Origin: Lachnospiraceae bacterium
GTDB lineage: Bacteria; Bacillota; Clostridia; Lachnospirales; Lachnospiraceae
Assembly (NCBI GenBank): GCA_021203145.1
Contig: JAJQBS010000019.1
Span: 1-47,672, forward strand
DNA: 47,672 nt
Direction of reading: 5' to 3'
How positions within the stretch are numbered: position 1 is the first letter of the stretch; the number at the start of each line of letters is the position of its first letter. This document shows, piece after piece, positions 15,687 to 24,362 of the stretch. A model generated the notes under the pieces. That model ran no database searches and was not told the DNA's origin. It saw only the letters and a program-made list of their open reading frames with translations. The translations under genes were made by a program, and so were the position numbers.

Positions 15687-16907
15687 ATGGATTCAGAAGA
15701 TAAAGCTGCAGAGCTGTCAGATAAGATACCGGCTCTTCTGACGGCCTGGTTTGATGAAAACGCGCGTGTGCTTCCATGGCGGGAAGACCCTTTGCCCTAT
15801 CATGTCTGGGTCTCAGAGATCATGCTGCAGCAGACCAGAGTGGAGGCGGTAAAGCCCTATTATGCGCGGTTTATGAAGGCACTCCCGGACATCCGCGCTC
15901 TTGCGGCCTGCCCGGAGGATCGGCTGCTGAAGCTCTGGGAAGGACTGGGGTATTACAACCGAGTCCGGAATATGCAGAAAGCGGCCCGTCTTGTCGTGGA
16001 AAAATATGGCGGACAGCTTCCCAGGCAATATGAGAAGCTGCTTGCCCTTCCCGGGATAGGCAGCTATACGGCGGGGGCGATCGCTTCCATTGCGTACGGT
16101 CAGGCTGTGCCCGCGGTGGATGGAAATGTGCTGCGTGTGGTCAGCCGTCTTACGGAAAACGAGGATGATATTTCGAAACAGTCCGTGAAAAAAGAGGTGG
16201 AAGAGGCACTTAAGCGTGTGATGTCGCGGGACTGCCCCGGCACGTTTAACCAGGCGCTGATGGAGCTGGGGGCTCTTGTCTGTGTGCCGAATGGTCCGCC
16301 CGCATGTGAGCGGTGTCCGCTGCGCTGCTTTTGCCGCGCCTGCCAGGATGGACGGCAGACGGATTTTCCGGTGAAGGCCGGGAAAAAGCCGCGCCGCATC
16401 GAGGAGTGCACAGTTCTGGTGATCCGCGACAGGACGCATGCCGCTATTTGCCGCCGGGCGCCGCAGGGACTGCTGGCCGGGCTTTACGAGCTGCCTTCCC
16501 GGGAGGGCCGCCTGACGCGGGATGAGGCGCTTTCCTGCGTTGCCGGGGATGGATTTTCACCCATCCGGATCAGGCCTCTCGCGGAGGCGAAACATGTTTT
16601 CAGTCATGTAGAGTGGCATATGACGGGCTATCTGGTGGTTGTGGAGAATTGTGATGCGCCCTGTCAGGCCGGAGGAAACGGCAGCGCTGCGGACGCATCC
16701 CACATGTCCCGGAAAAACGGCAGCGTTGCGGCCACATCCCGGAAGAATGGCAGTGTTGCGGCCGTATCCCGGAAGGACGGCGGCGTTCCGGACATACTCT
16801 TTCTCGAACCGGAGCGGATCCGGAGGGATTACCCGATACCGAGCGCATTTGCGGCGTATCGGCAATATCTTTTCTGCGCATATGACAGCCTGGACGCCAT
16901 CGTATAA
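15687..16907 (+). CDS. mutY: A/G-specific adenine glycosylase MutY with a repeat loop
   Basis: A 406-residue DNA repair enzyme that removes adenine paired with 8-oxoguanine. It has the catalytic Glu in SEIMLQQTRV, the helix-hairpin-helix LPGIGSYTAGAI with the Asp of VDGNVLRV, and a full Cys-x6-Cys-x2-Cys-x5-Cys [4Fe-4S] ligand set starting CVPNGPPAC. The C-terminal NUDIX-like domain that recognises 8-oxoguanine follows. In it, residues 330-370 are an insertion built of 10-residue repeats SRKNGSVAA, absent from usual MutY proteins of about 350-370 residues. Start is uncertain: ATG 15687 or GTG 15678, neither with a strong ribosome site. It stands about 110 bases after the amidase. Confidence 0.93.
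   Translation: MDSEDKAAELSDKIPALLTAWFDENARVLPWREDPLPYHVWVSEIMLQQTRVEAVKPYYARFMKALPDIRALAACPEDRLLKLWEGLGYYNRVRNMQKAARLVVEKYGGQLPRQYEKLLALPGIGSYTAGAIASIAYGQAVPAVDGNVLRVVSRLTENEDDISKQSVKKEVEEALKRVMSRDCPGTFNQALMELGALVCVPNGPPACERCPLRCFCRACQDGRQTDFPVKAGKKPRRIEECTVLVIRDRTHAAICRRAPQGLLAGLYELPSREGRLTRDEALSCVAGDGFSPIRIRPLAEAKHVFSHVEWHMTGYLVVVENCDAPCQAGGNGSAADASHMSRKNGSVAATSRKNGSVAAVSRKDGGVPDILFLEPERIRRDYPIPSAFAAYRQYLFCAYDSLDAIV
16707..16796 (+). repeat. 30-bp tandem repeat inside mutY
   Basis: Three 30-base units (16707-16736, 16737-16766, 16767-16796), each beginning TCCCGGAA, encode SRKNGSVAAT, SRKNGSVAAV and SRKDGGVPDI. A diverged partial unit (GGAAACGGCAGCGCTGCGG) precedes them. The third unit grades into the native sequence, which suggests the duplication grew out of it. 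Confidence 0.88.
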
Positions 16908-16958
16908 CAGAGTCTGATTCATAAATAAAACAAAAGAGGGAAACAGAGGGAAACCGTT

Positions 16959-17981
16959 ATGAAGATTTTGACAGTAGCCATCCCGTGCTACAATTCCGAA
17001 GAGTACATGGAAAAATGTATCAAATCCATCCTCCCGGTCGGGAATGAGGTGGAGATATTGATTGTGGACGATGGGTCCGCTAAGGATCATACCGCGGAGA
17101 TCGCGGATCGGTATGCTGCAAAATATCCGGACATCATCCGCGCCATCCATCAGGAAAATGCCGGTCACGGAGGTGCGGTGAACACCGGGGTACGCAATGC
17201 GTCAGGCCTCTATTACAAGGTTGTGGACAGCGACGACTGGGTAAACACAAAAAATCTCGCGAGAATTGTGAACTTCATGCGGGAGCTTGAAGCGGAAGGC
17301 GGCGTGGACATGCTGCTCGCGAATTTTGTCTACGACAAGGCGGGCGCGCGGCACAAAAGGCTGATGCGCTTCAACCGGATCTTTTCTACGGATCAGATTT
17401 TTTCCTGGGACGATATGGGGCATATGCCTCAGACAAAATACATTCTGATGCACAATGTCTTTTACCGCACACAGATGCTGCGGGAATCCGGCATGGAGCT
17501 GCCGGAGCATACCTTTTATGTGGATAATATTTTCGCGTTCCAGCCGCTTCTGCAGGTGGAAAAGCTCTATTACATGGATGTGAATCTGTACCATTATTTT
17601 ATCGGCAGGGAAGACCAGTCGGTGAATGAAAAGGTGATGATCAGCCGGATTGACCAGCAGATTCGCGTGAATAAAATCATGATCGACGTGATGGCCGGGG
17701 AAGACTTCTCAGACAAGAGCCCGAAGCTGAAAAAATATATGCTGAATTATCTCTCGAAGATTATGACGGTGACGTCCATTATGCTGATCCTTTCGGGCAC
17801 GGAGGAAGCACTTGCAAAGAAGGAGGATATCTGGAATTATCTCAGAGAAAAGGATGAGAAAGACTATTCCTCGCTCCGGCATAATATTTTCGGCGTTTTC
17901 ATGAACCTGCCCGGGAAGGCCGGGCGGAAGATCTCCGTCGGCGCGTATAAGCTGGCGCAGAAGCTTGTTGGATTCAATTAA
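16959..17981 (+). CDS. Family 2 glycosyltransferase
   Basis: A 340-residue GT-A-fold glycosyltransferase transferring a sugar from a nucleotide donor to a cell-surface or exopolysaccharide acceptor. The N terminus (TVAIPCYNSEEYMEKCIKSI), the VDDGS motif and DSDDW (DxD metal/nucleotide site) define the GT2 family. The second half contains FYVDNIFAFQPLL and a basic amphipathic C-terminal region but no clear membrane helix. AGAGGGAAA precedes the ATG. No other polysaccharide genes adjoin it, so the acceptor is unknown. Confidence 0.88.
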   Translation: MKILTVAIPCYNSEEYMEKCIKSILPVGNEVEILIVDDGSAKDHTAEIADRYAAKYPDIIRAIHQENAGHGGAVNTGVRNASGLYYKVVDSDDWVNTKNLARIVNFMRELEAEGGVDMLLANFVYDKAGARHKRLMRFNRIFSTDQIFSWDDMGHMPQTKYILMHNVFYRTQMLRESGMELPEHTFYVDNIFAFQPLLQVEKLYYMDVNLYHYFIGREDQSVNEKVMISRIDQQIRVNKIMIDVMAGEDFSDKSPKLKKYMLNYLSKIMTVTSIMLILSGTEEALAKKEDIWNYLREKDEKDYSSLRHNIFGVFMNLPGKAGRKISVGAYKLAQKLVGFN

Positions 17982-18007
17982 AAAGCCGGCGTGGGCATTC
18001 CACGCCG
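17982..18007 (-). terminator. Terminator of pyrBI
   Basis: CGGCGTGG (17987-17994) and CCACGCCG (18000-18007) form an 8-bp stem. On the minus strand it is followed by GCTTTTTAATT, so it terminates pyrBI transcripts, about 25 bases after the pyrI stop. In the plus direction there is no T-tract. Confidence 0.8.
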
Positions 18008-18032
18008 AAGGAGAGGGGAGAAGGGCGTTCCC

Positions 18033-18479
18033 TTATCCGATTTTTTTCTTCCGTGAGGTGTGGTATTTTTCATCGCAGTACAGGCAGCGGTAAATTTCCT
18101 CCTCCGGATCGGCGAGATAGAAGATATGCTCCAGCTCCTGTTCGATGGAGGTGATGCAGCGCGGGTTGCGGCACTTGATGATATTGATCAGGCGTTCCGG
18201 CAGCTCCACCCTTTTTTTCTCGACGATTTTTCCGTCCTGGATGATATTGACCGTGATCCGGTGGTCGATATACCCCAGCACATTCAGATCCAGGTCGTCG
18301 ATCGGGCATTCGACCTTGATGATGTCCTTTTTGCCCATCTTATTGCTGTGCGCGTTTTTGATGATCGCGACAGAGCAGTCCATACGGTCCAGCTTCAGAT
18401 ACCGGTAGAGATCCATGCTCTTTCCGGCCTCGATGTGGTCGAGCACAACTCCTTCATTTAAACCTCCGATGCTTAACAT
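18033..18479 (-). CDS. pyrI: Aspartate carbamoyltransferase regulatory chain
   Basis: A 148-residue regulatory subunit that binds nucleotides and forms a complex with PyrB. The N-terminal allosteric domain ([21 protein letters not shown]) is followed by a zinc domain with four Cys in CRNPRC and CLYC, which holds the contact with the catalytic chain. Its presence means the enzyme is probably allosterically controlled, unlike B. subtilis PyrB, which has no such subunit. The ATG at 18479 overlaps the pyrB stop by seven bases, so the two are translationally coupled and made in equal amounts. Confidence 0.96.
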   Translation of the reverse strand: MLSIGGLNEGVVLDHIEAGKSMDLYRYLKLDRMDCSVAIIKNAHSNKMGKKDIIKVECPIDDLDLNVLGYIDHRITVNIIQDGKIVEKKRVELPERLINIIKCRNPRCITSIEQELEHIFYLADPEEEIYRCLYCDEKYHTSRKKKIG

Positions 18480-19393
18480 ACCTCTACCTCCAACAGTGTG
18501 AGAATCAGCGCCATCCGGACATATACGCCGTACTGGGCCTGTTTAAAGTAAACGGCGCGCGGGTCGTCGTCGACCTCCGTGGAGATCTCGTTGACACGCG
18601 GCAATGGGTGCAGCACGAGCATGTCCTCCCGGGCAAGCTGCATTTTTTCCCGGTCCAGGATGTAAAAATCCTTCATGCGGATGTAATCCTCCTCGTTAAA
18701 GAAACGCTCTCTCTGGACGCGCGTCATGTAGAGCAGATCGAGCTCCCCGATCGCGTCCTCCAGTCGGACCTCCTCGCGGAAAACCTGGTTGTTTTTGCGA
18801 AGCACGCCGTCCCGGATGCTGTCCGGCAGTCTCAGCTCTTCCGGGGAAATCAGCACGAACCGGATATTCGGATAGCGGATCAGCGCCTGGATCAGCGAGT
18901 GAACCGTGCGGCCGAATTTGAGATCGCCGCACAGGCCGATCGTGAAATCGCCCAGCCGCCCTTTGAGGGAGCGGATGGTCAGAAGGTCGGTCAGCGTCTG
19001 GGTCGGGTGCTGATGGCCGCCGTCGCCGGCGTTGATGACCGGGATGGAGGACTTCATGGCCGCGACAAGCGGGGCGCCCTCCTTCGGGTGACGCATCGCG
19101 CAGATGTCCGCATAGCAGGAAATGACGCGTATGGTGTCTGAAACGCTCTCACCCTTGGCGGCGGAGCTGGAATCGGCCGAAGAAAAACCAAGTACGCTTC
19201 CGCCCAGATTCAACATGGCAGCTTCGAAACTGAGGCGGGTACGTGTACTTGGTTCATAAAATAAAGTGGCTAATTTTTTCCCCTCGCAGGAATGGGCGTA
19301 TCGGGAAGGGTGGGCCTCGATATCATTGGCGAGATCGAGGAGCTGATCCAGCTCTTCCACAGACAAATCCAAAGGGTTCATCAGGTGTCTCAT
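18473..19393 (-). CDS. pyrB: Aspartate carbamoyltransferase catalytic chain
   Basis: A 306-residue enzyme making N-carbamoyl-aspartate from carbamoyl phosphate and aspartate, the first committed step of pyrimidine synthesis. The carbamoyl-phosphate site [13 protein letters not shown], the phosphate/aspartate loop SVSDTIRV with the K of AAKGES, and HPLPRVNEI are all intact. The start at 19393 follows AAGGAGG with five bases between; an upstream Met at 19423 has no ribosome site. It forms the pyrBI operon with pyrI and has a promoter at about 19450-19478, divergent from the RelA/SpoT-like gene. No clear PyrR attenuator was seen in the roughly 50-base leader. Confidence 0.96.
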   Translation of the reverse strand: MRHLMNPLDLSVEELDQLLDLANDIEAHPSRYAHSCEGKKLATLFYEPSTRTRLSFEAAMLNLGGSVLGFSSADSSSAAKGESVSDTIRVISCYADICAMRHPKEGAPLVAAMKSSIPVINAGDGGHQHPTQTLTDLLTIRSLKGRLGDFTIGLCGDLKFGRTVHSLIQALIRYPNIRFVLISPEELRLPDSIRDGVLRKNNQVFREEVRLEDAIGELDLLYMTRVQRERFFNEEDYIRMKDFYILDREKMQLAREDMLVLHPLPRVNEISTEVDDDPRAVYFKQAQYGVYVRMALILTLLEVEVC

Positions 19394-19449
19394 GGGTTCC
19401 TCCTTCTGAATTGCTACTATCATTTTACACTGTCTTTACAACCGGAGCT

Positions 19450-19478
19450 ATCTTACTCTATCAGCGGAGAAATTTCAA
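19450..19478 (-). promoter_or_regulatory. Promoter of pyrBI
   Basis: On the minus strand TTGAAA (19478-19473) and TAAGAT (19455-19450) are 17 bases apart; the start would be near 19443. Confidence 0.6.
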
Positions 19479-19510
19479 GAGGAATTTTTATGGAAAACGA
19501 TTTTCTGTCG

Positions 19511-19539
19511 TTGACTTCCTGTCCGTTTTTAGGTATGAT
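19511..19539 (+). promoter_or_regulatory. Promoter of the RelA/SpoT-domain gene
   Basis: TTGACT (19511-19516) and TATGAT (19534-19539) are 17 bases apart. The start near 19546 leaves a leader of about 215 bases before the ATG at 19761. Confidence 0.7.
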
Positions 19540-19608
19540 AGGGAAGATCAAAGAGGAAAACCGGAAACCGTGCGGATTATCCGGGTATAGAGGTTATGAT
19601 AAAGAGCT

Positions 19609-19726
19609 GGCAAAGGCGGCCATGTCCGCAGGGATATGTGCGGATCGCATTTGCCTGTTTTGGCGTTTGCTATATGTGAAGCGGCAGATGCCGCTTTATA
19701 CTGTACAGGGATGGGAGCCTCCCTGT
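19609..19726 (+). promoter_or_regulatory. Structured 5' leader, candidate regulatory RNA
   Basis: Four pairings are visible: GGCAAA (19609-19614) with TTTGCC (19650-19655), enclosing TCCGCA (19625-19630) with TGCGGA (19639-19644); AAGCGGCA (19679-19686) with TGCCGCTT (19689-19696); and ACAGGGA (19705-19711) with TCCCTGT (19720-19726). No known riboswitch class was recognised and no T-tract follows. It may be a riboswitch, an attenuator or a stable leader. Confidence 0.45.
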
Positions 19727-19760
19727 CTGATTTAGAAAAGCTGTTGGGCGGTGTTGATAG

Positions 19761-21731
19761 ATGGAAGAAACAGATCGGGTCATTTTTACAAAGGAAGAAT
19801 TCTCGGAGCGTGTGCGCGTTTCGCCTGTCGTGGAGTCTGACCTGAAGCAGATTATTACGGACCGGATGGAGCAGTGCGGCCTGTATTTCCGCGTCTTTTC
19901 ACGTGTAAAGACAGCGGATTCCATGGCACGCAAGTTCGAGCAGAAGGAGTACGGCGGCGACCGGTTTTTGCAGGATCTGGTCGGTGTGCGGGTAAATCTC
20001 TACTTTGACGATGACGTGGAGATCTGCCGGCATATTATGGAGCAGACGTTCGAGGTGCTGGAGTGGTCCACCTCGGAGCGAAGTGACGATGAATTTAAGC
20101 CGACAAAGCTCAATGGCGTGTTTCGGCTCCCGGAATATTTAAAGGATGAGATTTCGACGGACACCTGGGAAATGTGTATCGATGACACCTTCGAGATTCA
20201 GATCAAGACGATGTTTTTTGAGGGCTGGCACGAGATTGAGCACGACATGCGCTACAAGGGCGAAGAGCTCTGGAGAAATTATCAGGGCTTTTCCCGCTAC
20301 CTGAACAGCATTCTGGCGACGCTGGAGCTCTGTGACAAATCGATGGTGACGCTGTTTGAGGATCTGGGACATACCCTTTATAAGGCCGGGCGCTGGAGCG
20401 ATATGATAAAGAGCCATTTTCGTGTAAAGATGAGCGATGCCCCGCTGTACCCGGAGGTGGCCCAGCTGCTGGACGACGATACGGAGAAAGGCGACAAGCT
20501 GGCGAAGAAGCTTTATAAGACAAAGCGGGTGGTGCTTATTGACCAGCTGCTAAAGCGCAGCCGCCGGGTGCCGATCAATGTCAATACGATTATCGCGCTG
20601 CTCAATGACGGCGTCTTTCATGACAGCCGCCTGACCGCGATTTTCCGGAAGCATGACGTCTACAATGACGGCCGCGAGGAGAGCCTGGCTGAGTCCCGCC
20701 ATTACGAGCTGCGTCCGCTGACGCGGCAGACGGTATTCCAGATGCGCACCCAGGTGGACGGCAGCCGGCTGAGGGGAAGGACGGAGGATGACGGCGATGG
20801 AGTATCCTCCGATGAGATTTTCGACGCCTGCGTGGAGCAGATTTATGACTGGATTGTAAAAAAATACGGTCAGCTGTTCAAAAATATGCCGCAGAAGCCA
20901 TCGACTTACCATGCGGATATTCTGGCCTATCATGTGGCGGTCAATCTGGACCGGGCCGGAGGGCGGATGAATATGCATGTGCGGCACATGGGCCCGGAAG
21001 TAGGAGGACGCATCTGGTATTCTGAAGCAGCCCTTTCAGTCGATGAGGCCGGGAAGGTCTGGCTTTGTGTGTCGAACGGATACGCGCAGGCGAGAAAGGA
21101 CGACCGCCCGGTACACGAGGGAGCGGGTATTTTTTTCAGCTATCCGGGATACTATAAAACGATCGTGGACACGGTCGGTATTTTTAATGGCCTGCCCTGC
21201 TCGAACCGCCGCAGGATTATCCGCTCCGAAGATATTCAGGAGCTGGAGGGTGTTCTGGAGGATGCAGACAGGAATTTCCCGATCGTTATCATTATCTCCC
21301 ATGAGGATGAGGACGGGATGATGGATGAGGACTGGCTCGGGCAGTTCCGCGTCTCGGATTTTACACGGACGGTCTGCCGTTACGCCCATGTGCTGACCTG
21401 CTATGAGGAGGTCGGACGGCAGCTGCTGGCGCGGCTCCGGGATAATCCTGCCTTTACATCGTCGGAGGGCAGTTCTTTCAGTGCGGCGGATTTTCCGAGA
21501 CTTTATATTTTCTGGCCGGGCGGGGACGTTGATGATTTCGGCCCCGAGGATGTGGAAAACTGCAGCTTCGGGCGGCATCTGGAGGCGCGCAGCGACGCCC
21601 GCACCTACGATATCGTGCGGGGCGGCCAGGCGCTCTACCACAGGGTAGTGACGGATCTGCGGGACTGGAATGTGTCCGCGAAAATGTGGGACGGATTCAA
21701 GCTGGAGATTCTGACGGAGATTCCAACGTGA
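19761..21731 (+). CDS. RelA/SpoT-domain protein with a long unrecognised C-terminal half
   Basis: A 656-residue protein. Residues about 25-220 are a RelA/SpoT-type nucleotide pyrophosphotransferase domain: VKTADSMARKF (ATP-site basic residues), LQDLVGVRVNLYF, and the catalytic FEIQIKT (E145, Q147) followed by WHEIEHDMRYK. The usual NGYRSxH loop, whose Tyr stacks on the guanine, is replaced by LNGVFRLP, so the acceptor may not be GDP/GTP. There is no HD hydrolase, TGS or ACT domain. Residues 230-330 look helical; residues about 375-656 (landmarks GRIWYSEAALSV, FPIVIIISHEDED, YAHVLTC, RLYIFWPGG) form a domain I do not recognise. A stop lies directly before the ATG; the ribosome site is weak (GGCGGTG). 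It is a single gene with its own promoter and leader. It might be an alarmone synthetase with a sensing domain or a ToxSAS-like toxin; no antitoxin gene adjoins it. Confidence 0.75.
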   Translation: MEETDRVIFTKEEFSERVRVSPVVESDLKQIITDRMEQCGLYFRVFSRVKTADSMARKFEQKEYGGDRFLQDLVGVRVNLYFDDDVEICRHIMEQTFEVLEWSTSERSDDEFKPTKLNGVFRLPEYLKDEISTDTWEMCIDDTFEIQIKTMFFEGWHEIEHDMRYKGEELWRNYQGFSRYLNSILATLELCDKSMVTLFEDLGHTLYKAGRWSDMIKSHFRVKMSDAPLYPEVAQLLDDDTEKGDKLAKKLYKTKRVVLIDQLLKRSRRVPINVNTIIALLNDGVFHDSRLTAIFRKHDVYNDGREESLAESRHYELRPLTRQTVFQMRTQVDGSRLRGRTEDDGDGVSSDEIFDACVEQIYDWIVKKYGQLFKNMPQKPSTYHADILAYHVAVNLDRAGGRMNMHVRHMGPEVGGRIWYSEAALSVDEAGKVWLCVSNGYAQARKDDRPVHEGAGIFFSYPGYYKTIVDTVGIFNGLPCSNRRRIIRSEDIQELEGVLEDADRNFPIVIIISHEDEDGMMDEDWLGQFRVSDFTRTVCRYAHVLTCYEEVGRQLLARLRDNPAFTSSEGSSFSAADFPRLYIFWPGGDVDDFGPEDVENCSFGRHLEARSDARTYDIVRGGQALYHRVVTDLRDWNVSAKMWDGFKLEILTEIPT

Positions 21732-21840
21732 TCTGCTTTTTAAGCCAGGTTTCCGGTCTGCCTGCCGGATCAGGGATCTGGAATGGAAATTCGAATGATA
21801 TGCAGTTTAACGGAAAGCAGAGAACAGGAGAGAATTTATC

Positions 21841-23427
21841 ATGAATACAATTGCAGAAGAAATAGAAAAGCGGCGCACATTCGCCATCATATCCCACCCG
21901 GATGCGGGCAAGACGACACTGACGGAGAAATTCCTGCTATACGGCGGCGCAATCAATCTCGCCGGATCCGTAAAGGGCAAGGCGACCATGCGCCATGCGG
22001 TCTCGGACTGGATGGAGATCGAAAAGGAAAGAGGAATCTCGGTGACCTCATCGGTGCTGCAGTTCAATTACGGCGGCTTTTGCATCAATATTCTGGATAC
22101 GCCGGGACACCAGGATTTTTCAGAGGATACCTACCGCACCCTGATGGCGGCGGATTCCGCGGTGATGGTGATCGATGCATCCAAGGGTGTGGAAGCGCAG
22201 ACGCGGAAGCTGTTCAAGGTCTGCGTGATGCGGCACATTCCGATTTTTACCTTTATTAATAAGCTTGACCGCGACGCAAATGATACATTTGAGCTGCTTG
22301 ATGATATTGAAAAAGAGCTGGGGATCGCGACCTGCCCGATCAACTGGCCGATCGGCTCCGGAAAAAATTTTAAAGGCGTATATGAGCGGGAAAGCCGCCA
22401 GGTGCTGACATTTACAGATACACAGAAGGGGACGAAGGCCGGAGTTGCGACGCGGATTGATGTGGACGCGCCTGAGCTGGAGGAATTCATCGGCGCCGAA
22501 AATAAGGAGAAGCTTCTCGAGGAGATAGAGCTTCTCGACGGGGCTTCTGCAGAGTTTGACCAGGATCTGGTCAGCGCGGGAGAGCTTTCACCGGTATTTT
22601 TCGGATCCGCGCTGACAAATTTCGGCGTGGAGACCTTTCTGAAGCATTTTCTGCGGATGACGACCCCGCCGCTGCCGCGAAAAGCGGACTGCGGCATCAT
22701 AGACCCGGTAAAAGAGGATTTTTCCGCATTTGTGTTTAAAATTCAGGCGAATATGAACAAGGCGCACCGGGATCGGGTAGCGTTCATGCGGATCTGTTCC
22801 GGGAAATTTGACGCCGGGATGGAGGTTTATCATGTGCAGGGAGACCGGACACAGCGGCTCTCGCAGCCGCAGCAGATGATGGCGCAGGAGCGTCATGTCG
22901 TGCAGGAGGCCTACGCCGGGGACATCATCGGCGTTTTCGACCCGGGCATTTTTTCCATCGGCGACACGATCTGCATGCCGGGGAAAAAGTTTGCCTATGA
23001 GGGCATCCCGACCTTCGCGCCCGAGCATTTCGCCCGCGTGCGGCAGATCGACACGATGAAACGCAAGCAGTTTGTCAAGGGAGTCACACAGATTGCCCAG
23101 GAGGGCGCGATCCAGATATTTCAGGAATCCAGCTCCGGTATGGAGGAGATCATCGTCGGGGTCGTCGGCGTCCTCCAGTTCGACGTGCTGAAATACCGCC
23201 TGGAGAATGAATACAACGTGGACATCCGCCTGGAAGCCCTTCCCTATGAGTACATTCGCTGGATTGAAAACGAGGAGATTGACCTGGAGCACCTGGTCGG
23301 AACCTCGGACATGAAGAAAATCCGCGATCTCAAAGGACGCCCGCTGCTTTTGTTTGTCAACAGCTGGTCGGTCGGAATGGTGATGGAGAGGAATCAGGGG
23401 CTGGTTCTTTCGGAGTTTGGGCGTTAA
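21841..23427 (+). CDS. prfC: Peptide chain release factor 3
   Basis: A 528-residue GTPase that recycles RF1/RF2 from the ribosome after peptide release. G1 is SHPDAGKTTLTE, switch II is DTPGHQDFSEDTYR and G4 is NKLD; RF3-specific blocks include LLYGGAINLAGSVKGK and the C-terminal VGVVGVLQFDVLKYRLENEY. The length is normal. It stands about 110 bases after the RelA/SpoT-like gene, with AGGAG ten or more bases before the ATG and no obvious promoter, so it could be read from the upstream promoter. Confidence 0.96.
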   Translation: MNTIAEEIEKRRTFAIISHPDAGKTTLTEKFLLYGGAINLAGSVKGKATMRHAVSDWMEIEKERGISVTSSVLQFNYGGFCINILDTPGHQDFSEDTYRTLMAADSAVMVIDASKGVEAQTRKLFKVCVMRHIPIFTFINKLDRDANDTFELLDDIEKELGIATCPINWPIGSGKNFKGVYERESRQVLTFTDTQKGTKAGVATRIDVDAPELEEFIGAENKEKLLEEIELLDGASAEFDQDLVSAGELSPVFFGSALTNFGVETFLKHFLRMTTPPLPRKADCGIIDPVKEDFSAFVFKIQANMNKAHRDRVAFMRICSGKFDAGMEVYHVQGDRTQRLSQPQQMMAQERHVVQEAYAGDIIGVFDPGIFSIGDTICMPGKKFAYEGIPTFAPEHFARVRQIDTMKRKQFVKGVTQIAQEGAIQIFQESSSGMEEIIVGVVGVLQFDVLKYRLENEYNVDIRLEALPYEYIRWIENEEIDLEHLVGTSDMKKIRDLKGRPLLLFVNSWSVGMVMERNQGLVLSEFGR

Positions 23428-23460
23428 AATTCTGCCTTGCAAAAAGCAATCAGAAAACCG

Positions 23461-23489
23461 TTGACAGATGATTGTCTGACATTTATAAC
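23461..23489 (+). promoter_or_regulatory. Promoter of the asp23-nusB-xseA cluster
   Basis: TTGACA (23461-23466) and TATAAC (23484-23489) are 17 bases apart, about 30 bases before the first start codon. Confidence 0.8.
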
Positions 23490-23518
23490 ATAATTATGCA
23501 AAAACAGGAGGTTGTTTT

Positions 23519-23902
23519 ATGGAAAACGCAGAGGTTCATACGTATAAATTGGAAAATGACGAGCAATTCGGGGAGGTCCGCATCGCGGACGAGGTAGTGG
23601 CGATCATCGCTGGGCTTGCGGCTTCAGAGGTGGAAGGCGTCGCCTCCATGGCGGGCAATGTGACGCGCGACCTGATTAATAAGCTCAGCTTTAAGAGCCT
23701 TTCGAAGGGTGTGCGCATCACGGTAGAGGATCAGACGGTGACCGTGGCGCTCGCGATCAATATCCGCTATGGCTACAATGTGCCGACTACCTGCGCGCAG
23801 ATTCAGGAAAAGGTAAAGACGGCGATTGAGACGATGACAGGGCTGAGCGTTGCGGAAGTCAACGTCAAGATCGTGAATGTTCAGATGAGTGAGAACGAAT
23901 AA
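23519..23902 (+). CDS. Asp23/Gls24 family envelope stress protein
   Basis: A 127-residue Asp23 (alkaline shock protein) family member, equivalent in position to B. subtilis yqhY. Conserved segments are GEVRIADEVVAIIAGLAASEVEGVASM and VNVKIVNVQM. It has no membrane segment; relatives are anchored near the membrane through partners or act in lipid homeostasis, but the biochemical role is not settled. AGGAGGT (23506-23512) precedes the ATG. The order asp23-nusB-xseA is the usual Firmicutes one, and this is the first gene of the long cluster. Confidence 0.92.
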   Translation: MENAEVHTYKLENDEQFGEVRIADEVVAIIAGLAASEVEGVASMAGNVTRDLINKLSFKSLSKGVRITVEDQTVTVALAINIRYGYNVPTTCAQIQEKVKTAIETMTGLSVAEVNVKIVNVQMSENE

Positions 23903-23932
23903 AGCCAGAAAATCAGGATGGAGAATCGCAGG

Positions 23933-24358
23933 ATGATGAAGAGAAGCGAGGTCAGGGAGAACGTCTTTAAGCTTGTGTTCTGTGGAGATTTTCACAGTAT
24001 GAAGGAGATTCCGGAGCAGGTAGACCGTTTTTTTGAGGAAACCGCGCTGCCGGATGAGGAGATCGGGCTTACGGTGTTTGGAGAGGAAGACGAGGCTGTT
24101 ATCCGGGAGAAGTTTACGCAGGTAAAGGACCGCATTCCTGAGCTGGACGCGAGGATCAATGAGGTTGCCAGAGGCTGGAAGACGTCCCGCATGGGGAAGG
24201 CGGAGCTGGCGATTATCCGGCTCGCTGTATATGAGATGCTCTATGACGACGAGATCCCGGTGGGAGTTGCTATCAATGAGGCGGTGGAGCTGGCAAAGAA
24301 ATATGGCGGGGAAGACGCGTCATCTTTTGTAAATGGGATTCTTGCCAGGCTCGCCTGA
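23933..24358 (+). CDS. nusB: Transcription antitermination factor NusB
   Basis: A 141-residue all-helical RNA-binding protein that, with NusE (S10), binds boxA RNA and supports rRNA antitermination. Typical segments are MKRSEVRENVFKLVF, MGKAELAIIRLAVYEML and PVGVAINEAVELAKKYG ending in the family-typical SFVNGILARL. Three Met codons compete (23918, 23933, 23936); 23933 is chosen because GGAG (23920-23923) lies nine bases upstream. It follows asp23 closely. Confidence 0.94.
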   Translation: MMKRSEVRENVFKLVFCGDFHSMKEIPEQVDRFFEETALPDEEIGLTVFGEEDEAVIREKFTQVKDRIPELDARINEVARGWKTSRMGKAELAIIRLAVYEMLYDDEIPVGVAINEAVELAKKYGGEDASSFVNGILARLA

Positions 24359-24362
24359 ATGT

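Noticed and set aside
19546..19760. Antitoxin gene before the RelA/SpoT-domain protein
   Set aside because: Short frames here lack ribosome sites and are disrupted by the hairpins; no credible antitoxin is found on either side.
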